Shown: one piece after another, positions 34,881 through 44,022 of the stretch
How the letters are laid out: the number at the start of each line of letters is the position of its first letter
Position numbering within the stretch: the stretch's first letter is position 1
Assembly: GCA_902575065.1 (NCBI GenBank)
Contig: CACGPU010000004.1
Span: forward strand, 39,767 to 103,766
Reading direction: 5' to 3'
DNA: 64,000 bases
Source of the DNA: an uncultured Alphaproteobacteria bacterium
GTDB taxonomy: Bacteria > Pseudomonadota > Alphaproteobacteria > HIMB59
Notes under the pieces: model-generated
Databases searched by the model: none
The model's input: the letters and a program-made list of their open reading frames with translations, nothing else
Told to the model about the DNA's origin: nothing
Translations under genes and position numbers: made by a program

Positions 34881-36130
34881 ATACAGCTGTTATAGGACTT
34901 CAATGGGGCGATGAGGGCAAGGGTAAGATAGTTGATTATCTTTCTGAAGAATTTGATTTGGTTGTAAGATATCAAGGCGGTAATAACGCGGGTCATACTG
35001 TAATTGTTGACGATACTACTTATAAATTAAACCTTATACCATCTGGTATAATTCGCGGAAAAGTTTGTTATTTAGGTCAAGGTGTTGTACTTGATCCTAA
35101 TCATTTTTATAATGAGTATGATCAAATTACTAAAAAGATTGAGAGTCCTAAGATATTTTTATCTTCAAATATATCTCTTATCTTAGAATATCATAAGCAA
35201 TTAGATAAAATTAATGAATTAATTTTAAAAAATGAAAAAAAAATTGGAACCACTTCTAAGGGGATTGGACCTGCATACCAAGATAAAGTTGGAAGAAAGA
35301 GTGTTAAACTTTACGATTTAAAATCTAAAAATATAATTGAAGAAAAATTAGAGACAATTAAAAAGTTTTATGACCCTATTCTTGAGAGTTTTGATGAAAG
35401 TAAAATTAATATTGATAAAACAGTTCAAGACTTATTGAGTTTTTACGATTTAGTTAAAGAATTAATTGTTGATAATTCTTTTATCAAAAAAGAATTTAAA
35501 AATAAAAAAATATTATTTGAAGGTGCACAAGGTGCACTTCTTGATTTAGATCATGGCTCTTACCCCTTTGTAACTTCATCAAATACTGTTTCATCAAATA
35601 TTGTTATTGGTTCAGCAATACAGGTTGATTATAAGACTGTTGGCATATTTAAAGCCTATGCTACTAGAGTTGGCAATGGGCCATTCCCATCTGAATTATT
35701 TGATAATGTTGGGGATTATATCGCTGAGAAAGGTGTTGAAATTGGTACAGTTACAAAAAGAAAAAGAAGGTGTGGTTGGCTTGATTTAGTTTCTTTAAAG
35801 TATAGTTGTGAAATAAATCGTGTTAATGAACTTTGCATAACTAAAGCTGATGTATTAAATAACCTCTCAGAAATCAAAGTATGCAAAAGCTATAATTCAA
35901 AAAAATATGAGGATGTAAATTTTAGCGATAGTAACTTTTTGGAGTCATTGTCTTTAGAAGATAATGACTTTGAGTTATTTTCAAGCTGGGGCGAAATTAA
36001 AGATTTAAGTAGTTTTGAATACTTACCTGAAAATCTTAAAAAATTTATTTCATATATTGAAGACTACTTAAGTATTCCAATAAAAATTATTTCATTAGGG
36101 CCTGAAAGAAATCAAACACTTATTAGGTAA
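34877..36130 (+). CDS. purA: Adenylosuccinate synthase
   Basis: 417 aa. First committed step from IMP to AMP (GTP plus aspartate). P-loop-like GLQWGDEGKGKIVDYL, RYQGGNNAGHTVIVD, TTSKGIGPAYQDKVGRKS, ILFEGAQGALLDLDHGSYPFVTSSN and VTKRKRRCGWLD are all intact. Slightly shorter than E. coli PurA (432). It ends 1 nt before the convergent rpoH stop, so there is no room for a terminator between them. Confidence 0.97.
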   Translation: MNTAVIGLQWGDEGKGKIVDYLSEEFDLVVRYQGGNNAGHTVIVDDTTYKLNLIPSGIIRGKVCYLGQGVVLDPNHFYNEYDQITKKIESPKIFLSSNISLILEYHKQLDKINELILKNEKKIGTTSKGIGPAYQDKVGRKSVKLYDLKSKNIIEEKLETIKKFYDPILESFDESKINIDKTVQDLLSFYDLVKELIVDNSFIKKEFKNKKILFEGAQGALLDLDHGSYPFVTSSNTVSSNIVIGSAIQVDYKTVGIFKAYATRVGNGPFPSELFDNVGDYIAEKGVEIGTVTKRKRRCGWLDLVSLKYSCEINRVNELCITKADVLNNLSEIKVCKSYNSKKYEDVNFSDSNFLESLSLEDNDFELFSSWGEIKDLSSFEYLPENLKKFISYIEDYLSIPIKIISLGPERNQTLIR

Positions 36131-36131
36131 T

Positions 36132-37025
36132 TTAAGATTTAGTTAAAAGTTTCTGATCTGTAATAATTTTGATTTCTTCTTGAAGTTTTTTAATTGCTTT
36201 ATTCTCTATTTGCCTAACCCTTTCTCTACTTATTGAATATTTCTGGCTAAGGTCCTCTAAAGTTTTAGGCTCTTCATCTAATCGTCTTGCAGTTAATATT
36301 TCTATTTCTCTAGGTTCAAGTTTTGTTACAGCTTGATCATAAAGCGCTTTTCTTTTTTTTAATTCATCACTTTGTTCAACTTTTGAGACAGTATCAATTG
36401 TTTCATCTTCTACTTGATCAATCCATTCTGAGTCATTTTCATCATTTAAAGGGGTATTTAATGAGAAATCTTGATTAAATACTCTTCCTTCCATTTGCTT
36501 AACTTCGTCTTCAGTTACTCCAAGATCATTAGAAATAGACTTAATCTGATCATTAGTAAGGTAACCATCTTCATATTTTTTAAGTTGATTTCTAAGTCTT
36601 CGAAGATTAAAAAAAAGTTTTTTTTGGGCTGCAGTAGTTCCTATTTTAACAAGAGACCAACTATGTAAGACATACTCCTGAATAGATGCTCTGATCCACC
36701 ATATTGCATAAGTAGCTAACCTAAAACCTTTTTCAGGATCAAATTTTCTTATTGCTTGGATAAGTCCTAAATTACCCTCAGAAATTAAATCAAATAATGG
36801 CAAACCATAACCTTTATAGCCCATAGCTATTTTTGCAACCAGTCTTAAATGACTTGTAACAAGTTTTTGAGCAGCTTTTTTATCTCCATTTTTGAGCCAA
36901 TCTATTGCAAGCCTTTTTTCCTCTTCATCTGACAAAATAGGAAACTGATTAATTTTTTTTAAATAGGGATAAACATCATTTTCAGAGGTAATAACAGGTA
37001 GCAAATTTTTATTTTCAATATTCAT
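36132..37025 (-). CDS. rpoH: RNA polymerase sigma-32 factor
   Basis: 297 aa. Region 2: RLVAKIAMGYKGYGLPLFDLISEGNLGLIQAIRKFDPEKGFRL in overlapping blocks, then FATYAIWWIRASIQEY-like (LATYAIWWIRASIQEYVL). The RpoH box lies in TTAAQKKLFFNLRRLRNQ. Region 4 has ILTARRLDEEPKTLEDLSQ and YSISRERVRQIENKAI. Heat-shock sigma factor, in many bacteria controlled by FtsH-mediated proteolysis. Follows the rluD-type gene with a 4-nt overlap. Confidence 0.95.
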   Translation of the reverse strand: MNIENKNLLPVITSENDVYPYLKKINQFPILSDEEEKRLAIDWLKNGDKKAAQKLVTSHLRLVAKIAMGYKGYGLPLFDLISEGNLGLIQAIRKFDPEKGFRLATYAIWWIRASIQEYVLHSWSLVKIGTTAAQKKLFFNLRRLRNQLKKYEDGYLTNDQIKSISNDLGVTEDEVKQMEGRVFNQDFSLNTPLNDENDSEWIDQVEDETIDTVSKVEQSDELKKRKALYDQAVTKLEPREIEILTARRLDEEPKTLEDLSQKYSISRERVRQIENKAIKKLQEEIKIITDQKLLTKS

Positions 37026-37771
37026 TGCAAATTTGCATTTAAATTTTTCATATCATCAGGTAAATCACAAGTAATTTTAATATGTTTTTTTATAATTGGA
37101 TGATCAAATTCTATTTTATGGGAGTGCAATGCTTGTCGTGGAAATAATAAAATAAAATCCTTTTTTTTAGTAGCCATATTTGTCAATCGAAATTTTTCCT
37201 CTTTATTAAGCTTATAATCTTTATCTCCAACAATTGGAAGTCCCAGACTCAAAAGGTGTACTCTAATTTGATGCGTTCTACCGGTGATAATTTCACAATT
37301 TAGAAGACTAATTGAGCCGTGGAAAGTTTTTATGTTAGAAACTTTTGTGATTGCTTGTTTTCCAAGAATATCTGATACATTAAATTTTGTTCTTTGAATT
37401 TTATTCCTAGATATATTTTTGTTGATTTCAACTTGCCTTTGATTAAGTACACCATATGTAAAAGCTAAATAATTTTTTTTTATATTTCTATTTTTAAACA
37501 TTTCCTTAAATTTGTTTTTCGAATTATAATTTTTAGTAATGACTATGACGCCACTTGTATCTTTATCCAGACGATGAACAATCCCCTCCTTTAAATATTC
37601 GTTATCATGTATTGTAAATTGGTCTTTAAGACTTTCCTGTAAGTTAGGGCTATTATCTAATCCATTTTTTTTATGTGTTAAAAGCCCAGAAGGTTTATTT
37701 AATATTGCTATATAACTATCCTCGTATAATATTTCTATTTTAAAATCTTTGTAATAATAAGATTTAATCAT
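37022..37771 (-). CDS. RluA/RluD-family rRNA pseudouridine synthase without S4 domain
   Basis: 249 aa. Catalytic motif GIVHRLDKDTSGVIVITK with the nucleophilic Asp, preceded by IAILNKPSGLLTHKK and followed by TGRTHQIRVHLLSLGLPIVGDKDY. RluD and RluC normally have an N-terminal S4 RNA-binding domain (about 320 aa total), but here the protein starts almost directly at the catalytic domain. The rluD-rpoH order is conserved in alphaproteobacteria, so 23S rRNA modification is likely. Which uridines it modifies is unclear. Its ATG lies 1 nt from the divergent start region of the next gene. Confidence 0.88.
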   Translation of the reverse strand: MIKSYYYKDFKIEILYEDSYIAILNKPSGLLTHKKNGLDNSPNLQESLKDQFTIHDNEYLKEGIVHRLDKDTSGVIVITKNYNSKNKFKEMFKNRNIKKNYLAFTYGVLNQRQVEINKNISRNKIQRTKFNVSDILGKQAITKVSNIKTFHGSISLLNCEIITGRTHQIRVHLLSLGLPIVGDKDYKLNKEEKFRLTNMATKKKDFILLFPRQALHSHKIEFDHPIIKKHIKITCDLPDDMKNLNANLQ

Positions 37772-37778
37772 TGTGTAT

Positions 37779-38054
37779 ATGTTAAAAAAAAAAATTCTTA
37801 TTAGTTTAGTTATAATTCAAGGTTTATTAATAATTGCTGGGATAATAGCAATTATTTTTGGTGTTTTCTATAAAATGAGTAATAACGATAATAAAACAAT
37901 TATTATGAATAAAATTATCGACTTAAATGATGTCTATTTGATTAATGAAAATCAATATCAACAAAAAATAGTAAAAGATAACAAAGTAATTTTTCAAATT
38001 GTAGATATTGAAACTAAAAAAGTATTAAGAGAAATAGTGATTGAAAAAGATTAA
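37779..38054 (+). CDS. Small single-pass membrane protein, possibly DUF6476-like
   Basis: 91 aa from ATG 37779 (an in-frame GTG at 37773 is possible). One N-terminal membrane helix (ILISLVIIQGLLIIAGIIAIIFGVFY) is followed by about 60 polar residues with alternating strand-like pattern, probably periplasmic. In alphaproteobacteria a small membrane protein of this type sits divergently from rluD; I infer the link from position and size only. The murG TTG overlaps its 3' end by 14 nt, so it heads the mur-fts operon here. Confidence 0.6.
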   Translation: MLKKKILISLVIIQGLLIIAGIIAIIFGVFYKMSNNDNKTIIMNKIIDLNDVYLINENQYQQKIVKDNKVIFQIVDIETKKVLREIVIEKD

Positions 38055-39042
38055 ATATATTGTGATAGCAGGGTCTTCAGGCGGTCATATATTACCAGCA
38101 CTTGCGTATATTAATAAATTAAGTCTTAATAAAAATCCAAATAATATTCTTTTTATATCGAATGAGGTAGGAAAAAAATATTTAGGAAAAATTAAAAGTA
38201 AAAAAATAAATAAAATTATTTTAGAATCTAAAAATAAAATTTTTTTTATTCTAAATTTATTATTAAAAGTATTCTTTGTATTTTTATCTAATAGGAGAAT
38301 AATATTGATAGGTTTTGGTGGTTTTATTACAACTCCCGTTTTGATAATTTCAAAATTATTTAATATTTTTCTTTTATCTTTTAATAAAATTTATATTCAT
38401 GAGCAAAATGTAATCTATGGATTAGCAAACAAAATAAACTATTTTATTGCCAAAAATGCATTTATATCATTTCCAAAAGACAATATGCGTAGCAAAGAAA
38501 TATTTGTTGGTAATTTTTTTGTAAATAGAAATAAATTTAGAGAAAAACTCGACCATAAATTTATAAATATTTTGTTAATAGGCGGAAGTGCTGGTTCATT
38601 AGATTTGAATTATATGATGCTTAAAGAAATAACAAATTTTAATAGGGCATATTATAAAAAAACTAAATTTTTTATTCAAATACCTGAGTCTCATGTAAAA
38701 GTTTTTAAAAAAAAGTATACAAATCTTATAGATCATAATAAATGCGAATTTTTTTCTTTTAAAGATGATTTTAATCCCCAGGAATATGATATAATACTTT
38801 CAAGGTCTGGTTCAGGTTCTTTAAATGAAATCTTGTATTATACTAATAATGTCTATTTCTCTCCTCATTTGATATCGAGAGATCAACACCAGAAATTTAA
38901 TTTAGAATATTTTTCCTCTCATGATATGAGTCAAAAAAAATTTTACATTCCAAATAAAAAAAACTTAATAAGTAAATTTTATTTTAATCCACTTATAAAT
39001 CCTCATTCTATTGAAAAAATCATCTGTTATATTACAAGATGA
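38041..39042 (+). CDS. murG: MurG, lipid II-forming GlcNAc transferase
   Basis: 333 aa, TTG start. N-terminal glycine loop IVIAGSSGGHILPALAYI is a diverged version of the usual GGTGGH. LIGFGGFITTPVLI, YIHEQNVIYGLANKI and LLIGGSAGSLDLNYMML follow, and the UDP-GlcNAc region is DIILSRSGSGSLNEILYY. Transfers GlcNAc to lipid I at the inner membrane face. More diverged than most MurG proteins, but context and motifs agree. Confidence 0.92.
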   Translation: MKKIKYIVIAGSSGGHILPALAYINKLSLNKNPNNILFISNEVGKKYLGKIKSKKINKIILESKNKIFFILNLLLKVFFVFLSNRRIILIGFGGFITTPVLIISKLFNIFLLSFNKIYIHEQNVIYGLANKINYFIAKNAFISFPKDNMRSKEIFVGNFFVNRNKFREKLDHKFINILLIGGSAGSLDLNYMMLKEITNFNRAYYKKTKFFIQIPESHVKVFKKKYTNLIDHNKCEFFSFKDDFNPQEYDIILSRSGSGSLNEILYYTNNVYFSPHLISRDQHQKFNLEYFSSHDMSQKKFYIPNKKNLISKFYFNPLINPHSIEKIICYITR

Positions 39043-40418
39043 AATTCTCAGATCTATCTTCAATAAAAGTACATATTATTGGTATAAATGGAATAGGTAT
39101 GAGTGCTTTAGCTATTTACTTAAAAAAAAACAATGTGGACATAACGGGTAGTGATATTACCTACAACGCTAATACTATTAACTTAGAAAAATATAAAATA
39201 CCTGTTTATATTGGTCACAAAATTTCAAATATTAAAGATAGAGAAATAATATTTTATTCCACTGCAATTAAAAATAATCCTGAAATAAAAGAGGCAAAAA
39301 AAAATAAAATACCTTGCTATAACAGATCTAAACTTCTCCAACTTATTTGTCGTGATAAATTCACAATTGTAGTATCTGGATCACATGGAAAAACTTCAAC
39401 GACATCTCTTTTAGGGCATTTATTAGTTTGTGCTGGTCTAAATCCAACTGTTATTTCAGGGGGAGTTATGCATAATTTTGGTCAAAATATTTACCTTACT
39501 AATAGTAAATACGTAGTTGTTGAAGCAGATGAAAGTGATGGAACAGTATTTAAGTTAAATCCAAAATATCTCTTGTATTTAAATGTTGATAGAGAGCATA
39601 TAGATTTTTATAAATCATATTCAAATTTTAAATTAAAAATAAAAAAATATATTTATAGACAAAGTCGAAAAGACTCTAAAATTTTTATTAATAATGATGA
39701 TTATTTTTTATCCTCATTAAAAAAATATTCTAGAAATATAAAAACATTCGGTTCAAATTCTTATGCAAATTATAGTTATAAATTGACAAAATTGACTAAT
39801 AAAAGATCATATTTTGATTTTCTAATGGGTAAAAAAACTTTATTTAAAAATTTATCCACTAATTTACTAGGAGAGCACAATGTTCAAAATTTAACCGCAG
39901 TTCTCTCAGTTATAGACGATTTAGGATACAAAATAAAAAAGTCGCATATACTTAGTTTTAAAGGAACAAAAAGAAGAATGAATATTCTCGGTAAAATAAA
40001 AAAAACAATATTTATTGATGATTATGCACATCATCCTACAGAAATAGAAAAGTTAATTGACGTTATATCTTTATATAAAAAAAAGAACGTTTGTTTAATT
40101 ATAGAACCACATAGATACTCAAGATTAAATGATTTATATAGCAAATATTTAAGCGTATTAAAAAATATAAATAATTTAATTATTTTAAAAACTTATGAGG
40201 CTGGAGAAATTTATAAGAAGGGTATGAAAAATTCGAAAAACTTAGTCAATGATTTGAATGTTTTAAATAATCAAAAAACTAAATACATTGATAATTATAG
40301 TGATTTATTTAGTTTACTGGATCAATATGTAAAAAATAAAAGAGAGAGTATAATTATTTCTGCAGGGGCAGGTGAAATTTCAAACCAAATACGTTTTTTT
40401 TATGAATCTAAAAACTAA
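39039..40418 (+). CDS. murC: UDP-N-acetylmuramate-L-alanine ligase
   Basis: 459 aa. IHIIGINGIGMSALAIYL is close to the N-terminal nucleotide motif (sequence VHIIGINGIGMSALAIYL). ATP loop VVSGSHGKTSTTSLLGHLL, then VVEADESDGTVFKLNP, GEHNVQNLTAVLSV, IDDYAHHPTEIEKLI and the C-terminal IISAGAGEISNQIRFF. Adds L-Ala to UDP-MurNAc. ATG overlaps the murG stop by 4 nt. Confidence 0.95.
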   Translation: MKFSDLSSIKVHIIGINGIGMSALAIYLKKNNVDITGSDITYNANTINLEKYKIPVYIGHKISNIKDREIIFYSTAIKNNPEIKEAKKNKIPCYNRSKLLQLICRDKFTIVVSGSHGKTSTTSLLGHLLVCAGLNPTVISGGVMHNFGQNIYLTNSKYVVVEADESDGTVFKLNPKYLLYLNVDREHIDFYKSYSNFKLKIKKYIYRQSRKDSKIFINNDDYFLSSLKKYSRNIKTFGSNSYANYSYKLTKLTNKRSYFDFLMGKKTLFKNLSTNLLGEHNVQNLTAVLSVIDDLGYKIKKSHILSFKGTKRRMNILGKIKKTIFIDDYAHHPTEIEKLIDVISLYKKKNVCLIIEPHRYSRLNDLYSKYLSVLKNINNLIILKTYEAGEIYKKGMKNSKNLVNDLNVLNNQKTKYIDNYSDLFSLLDQYVKNKRESIIISAGAGEISNQIRFFYESKN

Positions 40419-41277
40419 AACATTAGTTACCAATTATTCATCAGCAAAATTTTCATGGATGAAATCTGGAGGAAATATTAGCCATCTCTATAAAGTTCAT
40501 AATCAAGTTGAATTAAATAAGATATTTAGTCAAAACGATATCAAAGCAAAATCACTTCTAGTAATAGGTAATTTATCAAATACACTAATTAACGACGATG
40601 GTTTCAATGGAATAGGTATTAAGCTTTTAGGTGATTTTACAAAAGTTCAAATAAATTCTGATCACATGCTAGTTGGTGCTGGTGTTTTGGATAATTACTT
40701 TTCAAAATTTTGTTATCAAAAATCTATAGCTGGTTATGAGTTCTTATATACAATTCCAGGCTCAGTTGGGGGAAATATATTTATGAATGCAGGTTGTTAC
40801 AATCAGGAAATTAAAGATAAATTAATAAGTGTTATTTATTATGACATAAATCAGAACCAAATATTTGAAAAAAATATTTGCGATATAAATTTTGATTATC
40901 GGATGGGTTTTCAAAAAAATAATACTATAATTTTATATGGAAAATTTAAAATTTCATATGGAGATCAAAACTATATAAATAGTTTAATGCATGAGTACGA
41001 TATAATTAGAAAACAAACACAACCCCAGAAAGTAAATTGCTGTGGTAGTATTTTTAAAAATCCAAAAAATCAAAGTGCATGGAAACTTATAAAGTCTTCT
41101 GTAGATGAGAGTTTCTATGATGGACCAGTGAAATTATCAAAAACACATTCTAATTTTTTTGAAAATGATCCTAATATAAGTGCCAATAGGATAAGTTCGT
41201 TTATTTCCAAAATACAAAAAAGAGTGAAAGAGAAACATAATATTTTACTTGAAAAAGAATTAAGAATCATAGATTGA
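40402..41277 (+). CDS. murB: UDP-N-acetylenolpyruvoylglucosamine reductase
   Basis: About 291 aa. The track uses GTG 40372, deep inside murC. ATG 40402 (MNLKTKTLVTNYSSAKFSWMKSGG) leaves a 17-nt overlap and is preferred. FAD motifs: LLVIGNLSNTLIND, GYEFLYTIPGSVGGNIFMNAGCY and the catalytic-serine region CCGSIFKNP. C-terminal substrate segment THSNFFENDPNISA. NADPH-dependent reduction giving UDP-MurNAc. Order murG-murC-murB-ddl is classical. Confidence 0.93.
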   Translation: MNLKTKTLVTNYSSAKFSWMKSGGNISHLYKVHNQVELNKIFSQNDIKAKSLLVIGNLSNTLINDDGFNGIGIKLLGDFTKVQINSDHMLVGAGVLDNYFSKFCYQKSIAGYEFLYTIPGSVGGNIFMNAGCYNQEIKDKLISVIYYDINQNQIFEKNICDINFDYRMGFQKNNTIILYGKFKISYGDQNYINSLMHEYDIIRKQTQPQKVNCCGSIFKNPKNQSAWKLIKSSVDESFYDGPVKLSKTHSNFFENDPNISANRISSFISKIQKRVKEKHNILLEKELRIID

Positions 41278-42167
41278 TAGATAAAAAAAATAAATTTCAT
41301 AAAATTATTGTAGTTGCAGGTGGATGGTCAGACGAGAGAGAAATATCTCTCATGTCAGGAAAAAATGTTTATTCTTGCCTTCGAAAAAATAAATTTAATG
41401 TAAAGTTTTTCAATTTAAAAAAAAATAATATTGAGGAAATTTTACTTTTCAGGCCTGACATTATATTTAATTCTCTTCATGGAGAATATGGAGAAGATGG
41501 TGGGCTAAATTCTCTGGCAAATAAAAATAATATTATTATCTCACATTCTGGTGCTATTTCATCCGCCCTATGTTTCAATAAGCGTTTATTAAAAAAATTT
41601 CTAAAAAAAGAAATCAATATTTTATCACCTAAAGAGGTGGTTAATGAAAATCAAATAAAATATCCAGTTATATTAAAGCCAAATTGGGGAGGTTCCTCAA
41701 AAGGTATTAAATTTTTAAAAAATAAAGAAGAGCTAAAAAAGAAAATTAATAATCATAAATATTTAATTGAAGAAGTTATTTATGGGAAAGAATTAACAGT
41801 TACTGTTATTGAAAATAATAAGAAAATTAAGGCGCTAGGTGTCACAGAAATTGAATTTAATAATATGCATTATGACTACATTGCAAAATATAGAAAAAAT
41901 AAAAGTTCTCATTTTTTACCAGCACGCATCTCTAACACCGAATATAAATTTTTGATTAAAATTTCAAAAGAAATATTTCGTGTTTGTAATTGTAAAGGAA
42001 TTGCAAGAATAGATTACATAATGAGTGAAAAAAATGGAAAAATATATTTTTTAGAAATGAATACTCATCCTGGACTAACTAAGTTATCACTTGCACCTGA
42101 GCAAGCTAAATACCACGGACTTTCATATTTGGATTTACTAAAACAAATAATTGATTCTTCTTTATGA
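41274..42167 (+). CDS. ddl: D-alanine-D-alanine ligase
   Basis: 297 aa ATP-grasp enzyme, TTG start overlapping murB stop. Motifs: IVVAGGWSDEREISLMSG, NSLHGEYGEDGGLNSLA, PVILKPNWGGSSKGIKFL and the C-terminal metal site FLEMNTHPGLTKLSLAPEQA. Supplies the D-Ala-D-Ala dipeptide for peptidoglycan precursors. Confidence 0.95.
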   Translation: MIDKKNKFHKIIVVAGGWSDEREISLMSGKNVYSCLRKNKFNVKFFNLKKNNIEEILLFRPDIIFNSLHGEYGEDGGLNSLANKNNIIISHSGAISSALCFNKRLLKKFLKKEINILSPKEVVNENQIKYPVILKPNWGGSSKGIKFLKNKEELKKKINNHKYLIEEVIYGKELTVTVIENNKKIKALGVTEIEFNNMHYDYIAKYRKNKSSHFLPARISNTEYKFLIKISKEIFRVCNCKGIARIDYIMSEKNGKIYFLEMNTHPGLTKLSLAPEQAKYHGLSYLDLLKQIIDSSL

Positions 42168-42811
42168 AATTAAGATTAAAAGAAATATCAATTTATTTAA
42201 TTTCAATCATATTGCTTCTATCTTCTTTTTATTTTTCTATACATTATTTTTTTAATAAAGACTCAGTAATTATAAATTTTATTGACTCTGATATACATGA
42301 AGATTTTGAAATAGAAATTACAAATAATTTAGACGACATAAATAATTTTTTTAGAGAATATTTATTTATTGAAAATTATTTATTAAAGAGAAAAAAAAAT
42401 GAAATAACAATTCAATTAAAACTCAAACAACCTTTTGCAATAAACAATTTAACAAAAGAAGTAATATTTATTGATAACACTACAGCTCCATTTAAATATT
42501 TTAATACAAATTACTTAGACACTATTAAACTTATCGACATATCTAAAAGTAGTATTTATATAAACAATTACCTAAATGAAAATTATTATGATTTATTCTC
42601 ATTATTTGATATTCGTCAAATAGAATATATTGATGAAAGGAGATATAATTTAGTTTTGACTAACGATAGGATAGTTATGCTTCCTAAAGTTATTGACTCT
42701 AAACTGTTATATTTTATTAAAAATAATATTGATTTAATTGATAAAAGTACAAACTATAAAAAGTTTTTAGATTTGAGAAATTTTCATAATAAGACTATAA
42801 GATTAAAATAA
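42164..42811 (+). CDS. ftsQ: Cell division protein FtsQ
   Basis: 215 aa. One N-terminal membrane helix (ISIYLISIILLLSSFYFSIHYFF), then a periplasmic POTRA-like region and the FtsQ domain (IQLKLKQPFAINNLTKEVIFID resembles the conserved 'v.e..P.A.w' strand). Highly diverged and shorter than E. coli FtsQ (276). The call rests mainly on its place between ddl and ftsA plus the topology. Overlaps ddl by 4 nt. Confidence 0.85.
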   Translation: MKLRLKEISIYLISIILLLSSFYFSIHYFFNKDSVIINFIDSDIHEDFEIEITNNLDDINNFFREYLFIENYLLKRKKNEITIQLKLKQPFAINNLTKEVIFIDNTTAPFKYFNTNYLDTIKLIDISKSSIYINNYLNENYYDLFSLFDIRQIEYIDERRYNLVLTNDRIVMLPKVIDSKLLYFIKNNIDLIDKSTNYKKFLDLRNFHNKTIRLK

Positions 42812-44002
42812 TTGGATACTTACAAAACATTAATTGAAATAGGTTCTTTCTCTATAAAAACAATTATTTATTACGAATTAAATAAAAAGTTTTCAATTAT
42901 TGGAACTGGAAAAACAAGATCTAGAGGATACACAGGTGAGGAAATAGAAAATTTTGATGATTTCATCGATTGTATAAAAAATTCAATTGTTCAAGCAGAA
43001 AAACAAGCTAACCATATAATTAAAAATGCATATATTCTTGTTACTAATCAAACTGTTCAAATTAAGAAAACACAAAAAGACCTAAATCTTTATGGTGCTA
43101 TCGTTGAAAAAAATGATTTAAGAAAAATATCTAAAATCAAAATTCCTAAAGATAAAAATTATCATTATAATCTTTATACATCACATTACAAAATTGATGA
43201 TAAATTAATTACTGATAACCCAGTAGGTTTAAATTGTAATAAGTTATCTATGATTTCTTTAGTTTCAATGATTGATATTAAACAAATTAATCTTCTTAAT
43301 AATATATTTCAAAAACTTCAAATTAAAATTTTAAATTACCTAGACTCTACAACTTGTTATTATTTTTATTTAAAAAATAAACCTAAAACTAAAACCAATG
43401 TAGTACTAATTGATTACGGTTTTAACTATATTAATATTATTATGATCAAGAATAAAGTTTTACATTTTATAAAAAAAATACCACAAGGTAGTAAAAAAAT
43501 TTCTGATGATTTAGTCAATATACATAATATAAGTTTTGACTTTGCTGAAAAACTTAAAATTTCTACAATTGATTTATCTGATACTAGAAATTCTATAGTT
43601 GAAATTCCTATTTGGGAAGAGTTTGGTGATAATAAAAAAAAAAATGTTGGACACGATAATTTAAAGGAAATTACTGTAGATCGTTTAGATGAAACTTTTG
43701 AATTAGTTTTAAAATCTTTACCAAAAGATAAAGACTTTTATTCATATGTTTTTACAGGGGGTGGTTCAAAAATAAAAAATTTTTATAATTATTTTCGGAC
43801 AAAATTTGGTTATGACATCCAATTTTTGGAGCCTCCAAAGTCTTGTGGAATACCTAAGGTTTTAAATGACGCAAGTATAATGTCTCTTTACTCAAGTTTT
43901 TGGCTTTTAACCGATGATAATTCTCAAAATAAGAATTTTACTCAAAAAATTGATTCTTTTTCAAACAAAATATGGTACAAAAGATTCGTAGACCTACTAT
44001 AG
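42812..44002 (+). CDS. ftsA: Cell division protein FtsA
   Basis: 396 aa, TTG start adjacent to the ftsQ stop. Actin-like fold: IEIGSFSIKTIIYYEL (phosphate 1), TRSRGYTGEEIENFDDF, NVVLIDYGFNYINIIMI (phosphate 2) and YVFTGGGSKIKNFYNYF (adenosine motif). The C-terminus ends in a short basic/hydrophobic stretch (FSNKIWYKRFVDLL) suited to membrane attachment. Tethers FtsZ filaments to the membrane. Diverged from E. coli FtsA but complete. Confidence 0.92.
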   Translation: MDTYKTLIEIGSFSIKTIIYYELNKKFSIIGTGKTRSRGYTGEEIENFDDFIDCIKNSIVQAEKQANHIIKNAYILVTNQTVQIKKTQKDLNLYGAIVEKNDLRKISKIKIPKDKNYHYNLYTSHYKIDDKLITDNPVGLNCNKLSMISLVSMIDIKQINLLNNIFQKLQIKILNYLDSTTCYYFYLKNKPKTKTNVVLIDYGFNYINIIMIKNKVLHFIKKIPQGSKKISDDLVNIHNISFDFAEKLKISTIDLSDTRNSIVEIPIWEEFGDNKKKNVGHDNLKEITVDRLDETFELVLKSLPKDKDFYSYVFTGGGSKIKNFYNYFRTKFGYDIQFLEPPKSCGIPKVLNDASIMSLYSSFWLLTDDNSQNKNFTQKIDSFSNKIWYKRFVDLL

Positions 44003-44010
44003 GTTGATTT

Positions 44011-44016
44011 GCGGGG
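44011..44016 (+). promoter_or_regulatory. Shine-Dalgarno-like site of ftsZ
   Basis: GCGGGG 6 nt before ATAAAA and the ATG at 44023. One of the few purine-rich G-tracts before a start in this window, consistent with raised FtsZ synthesis relative to FtsA. Confidence 0.45.
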
Positions 44017-44022
44017 ATAAAA

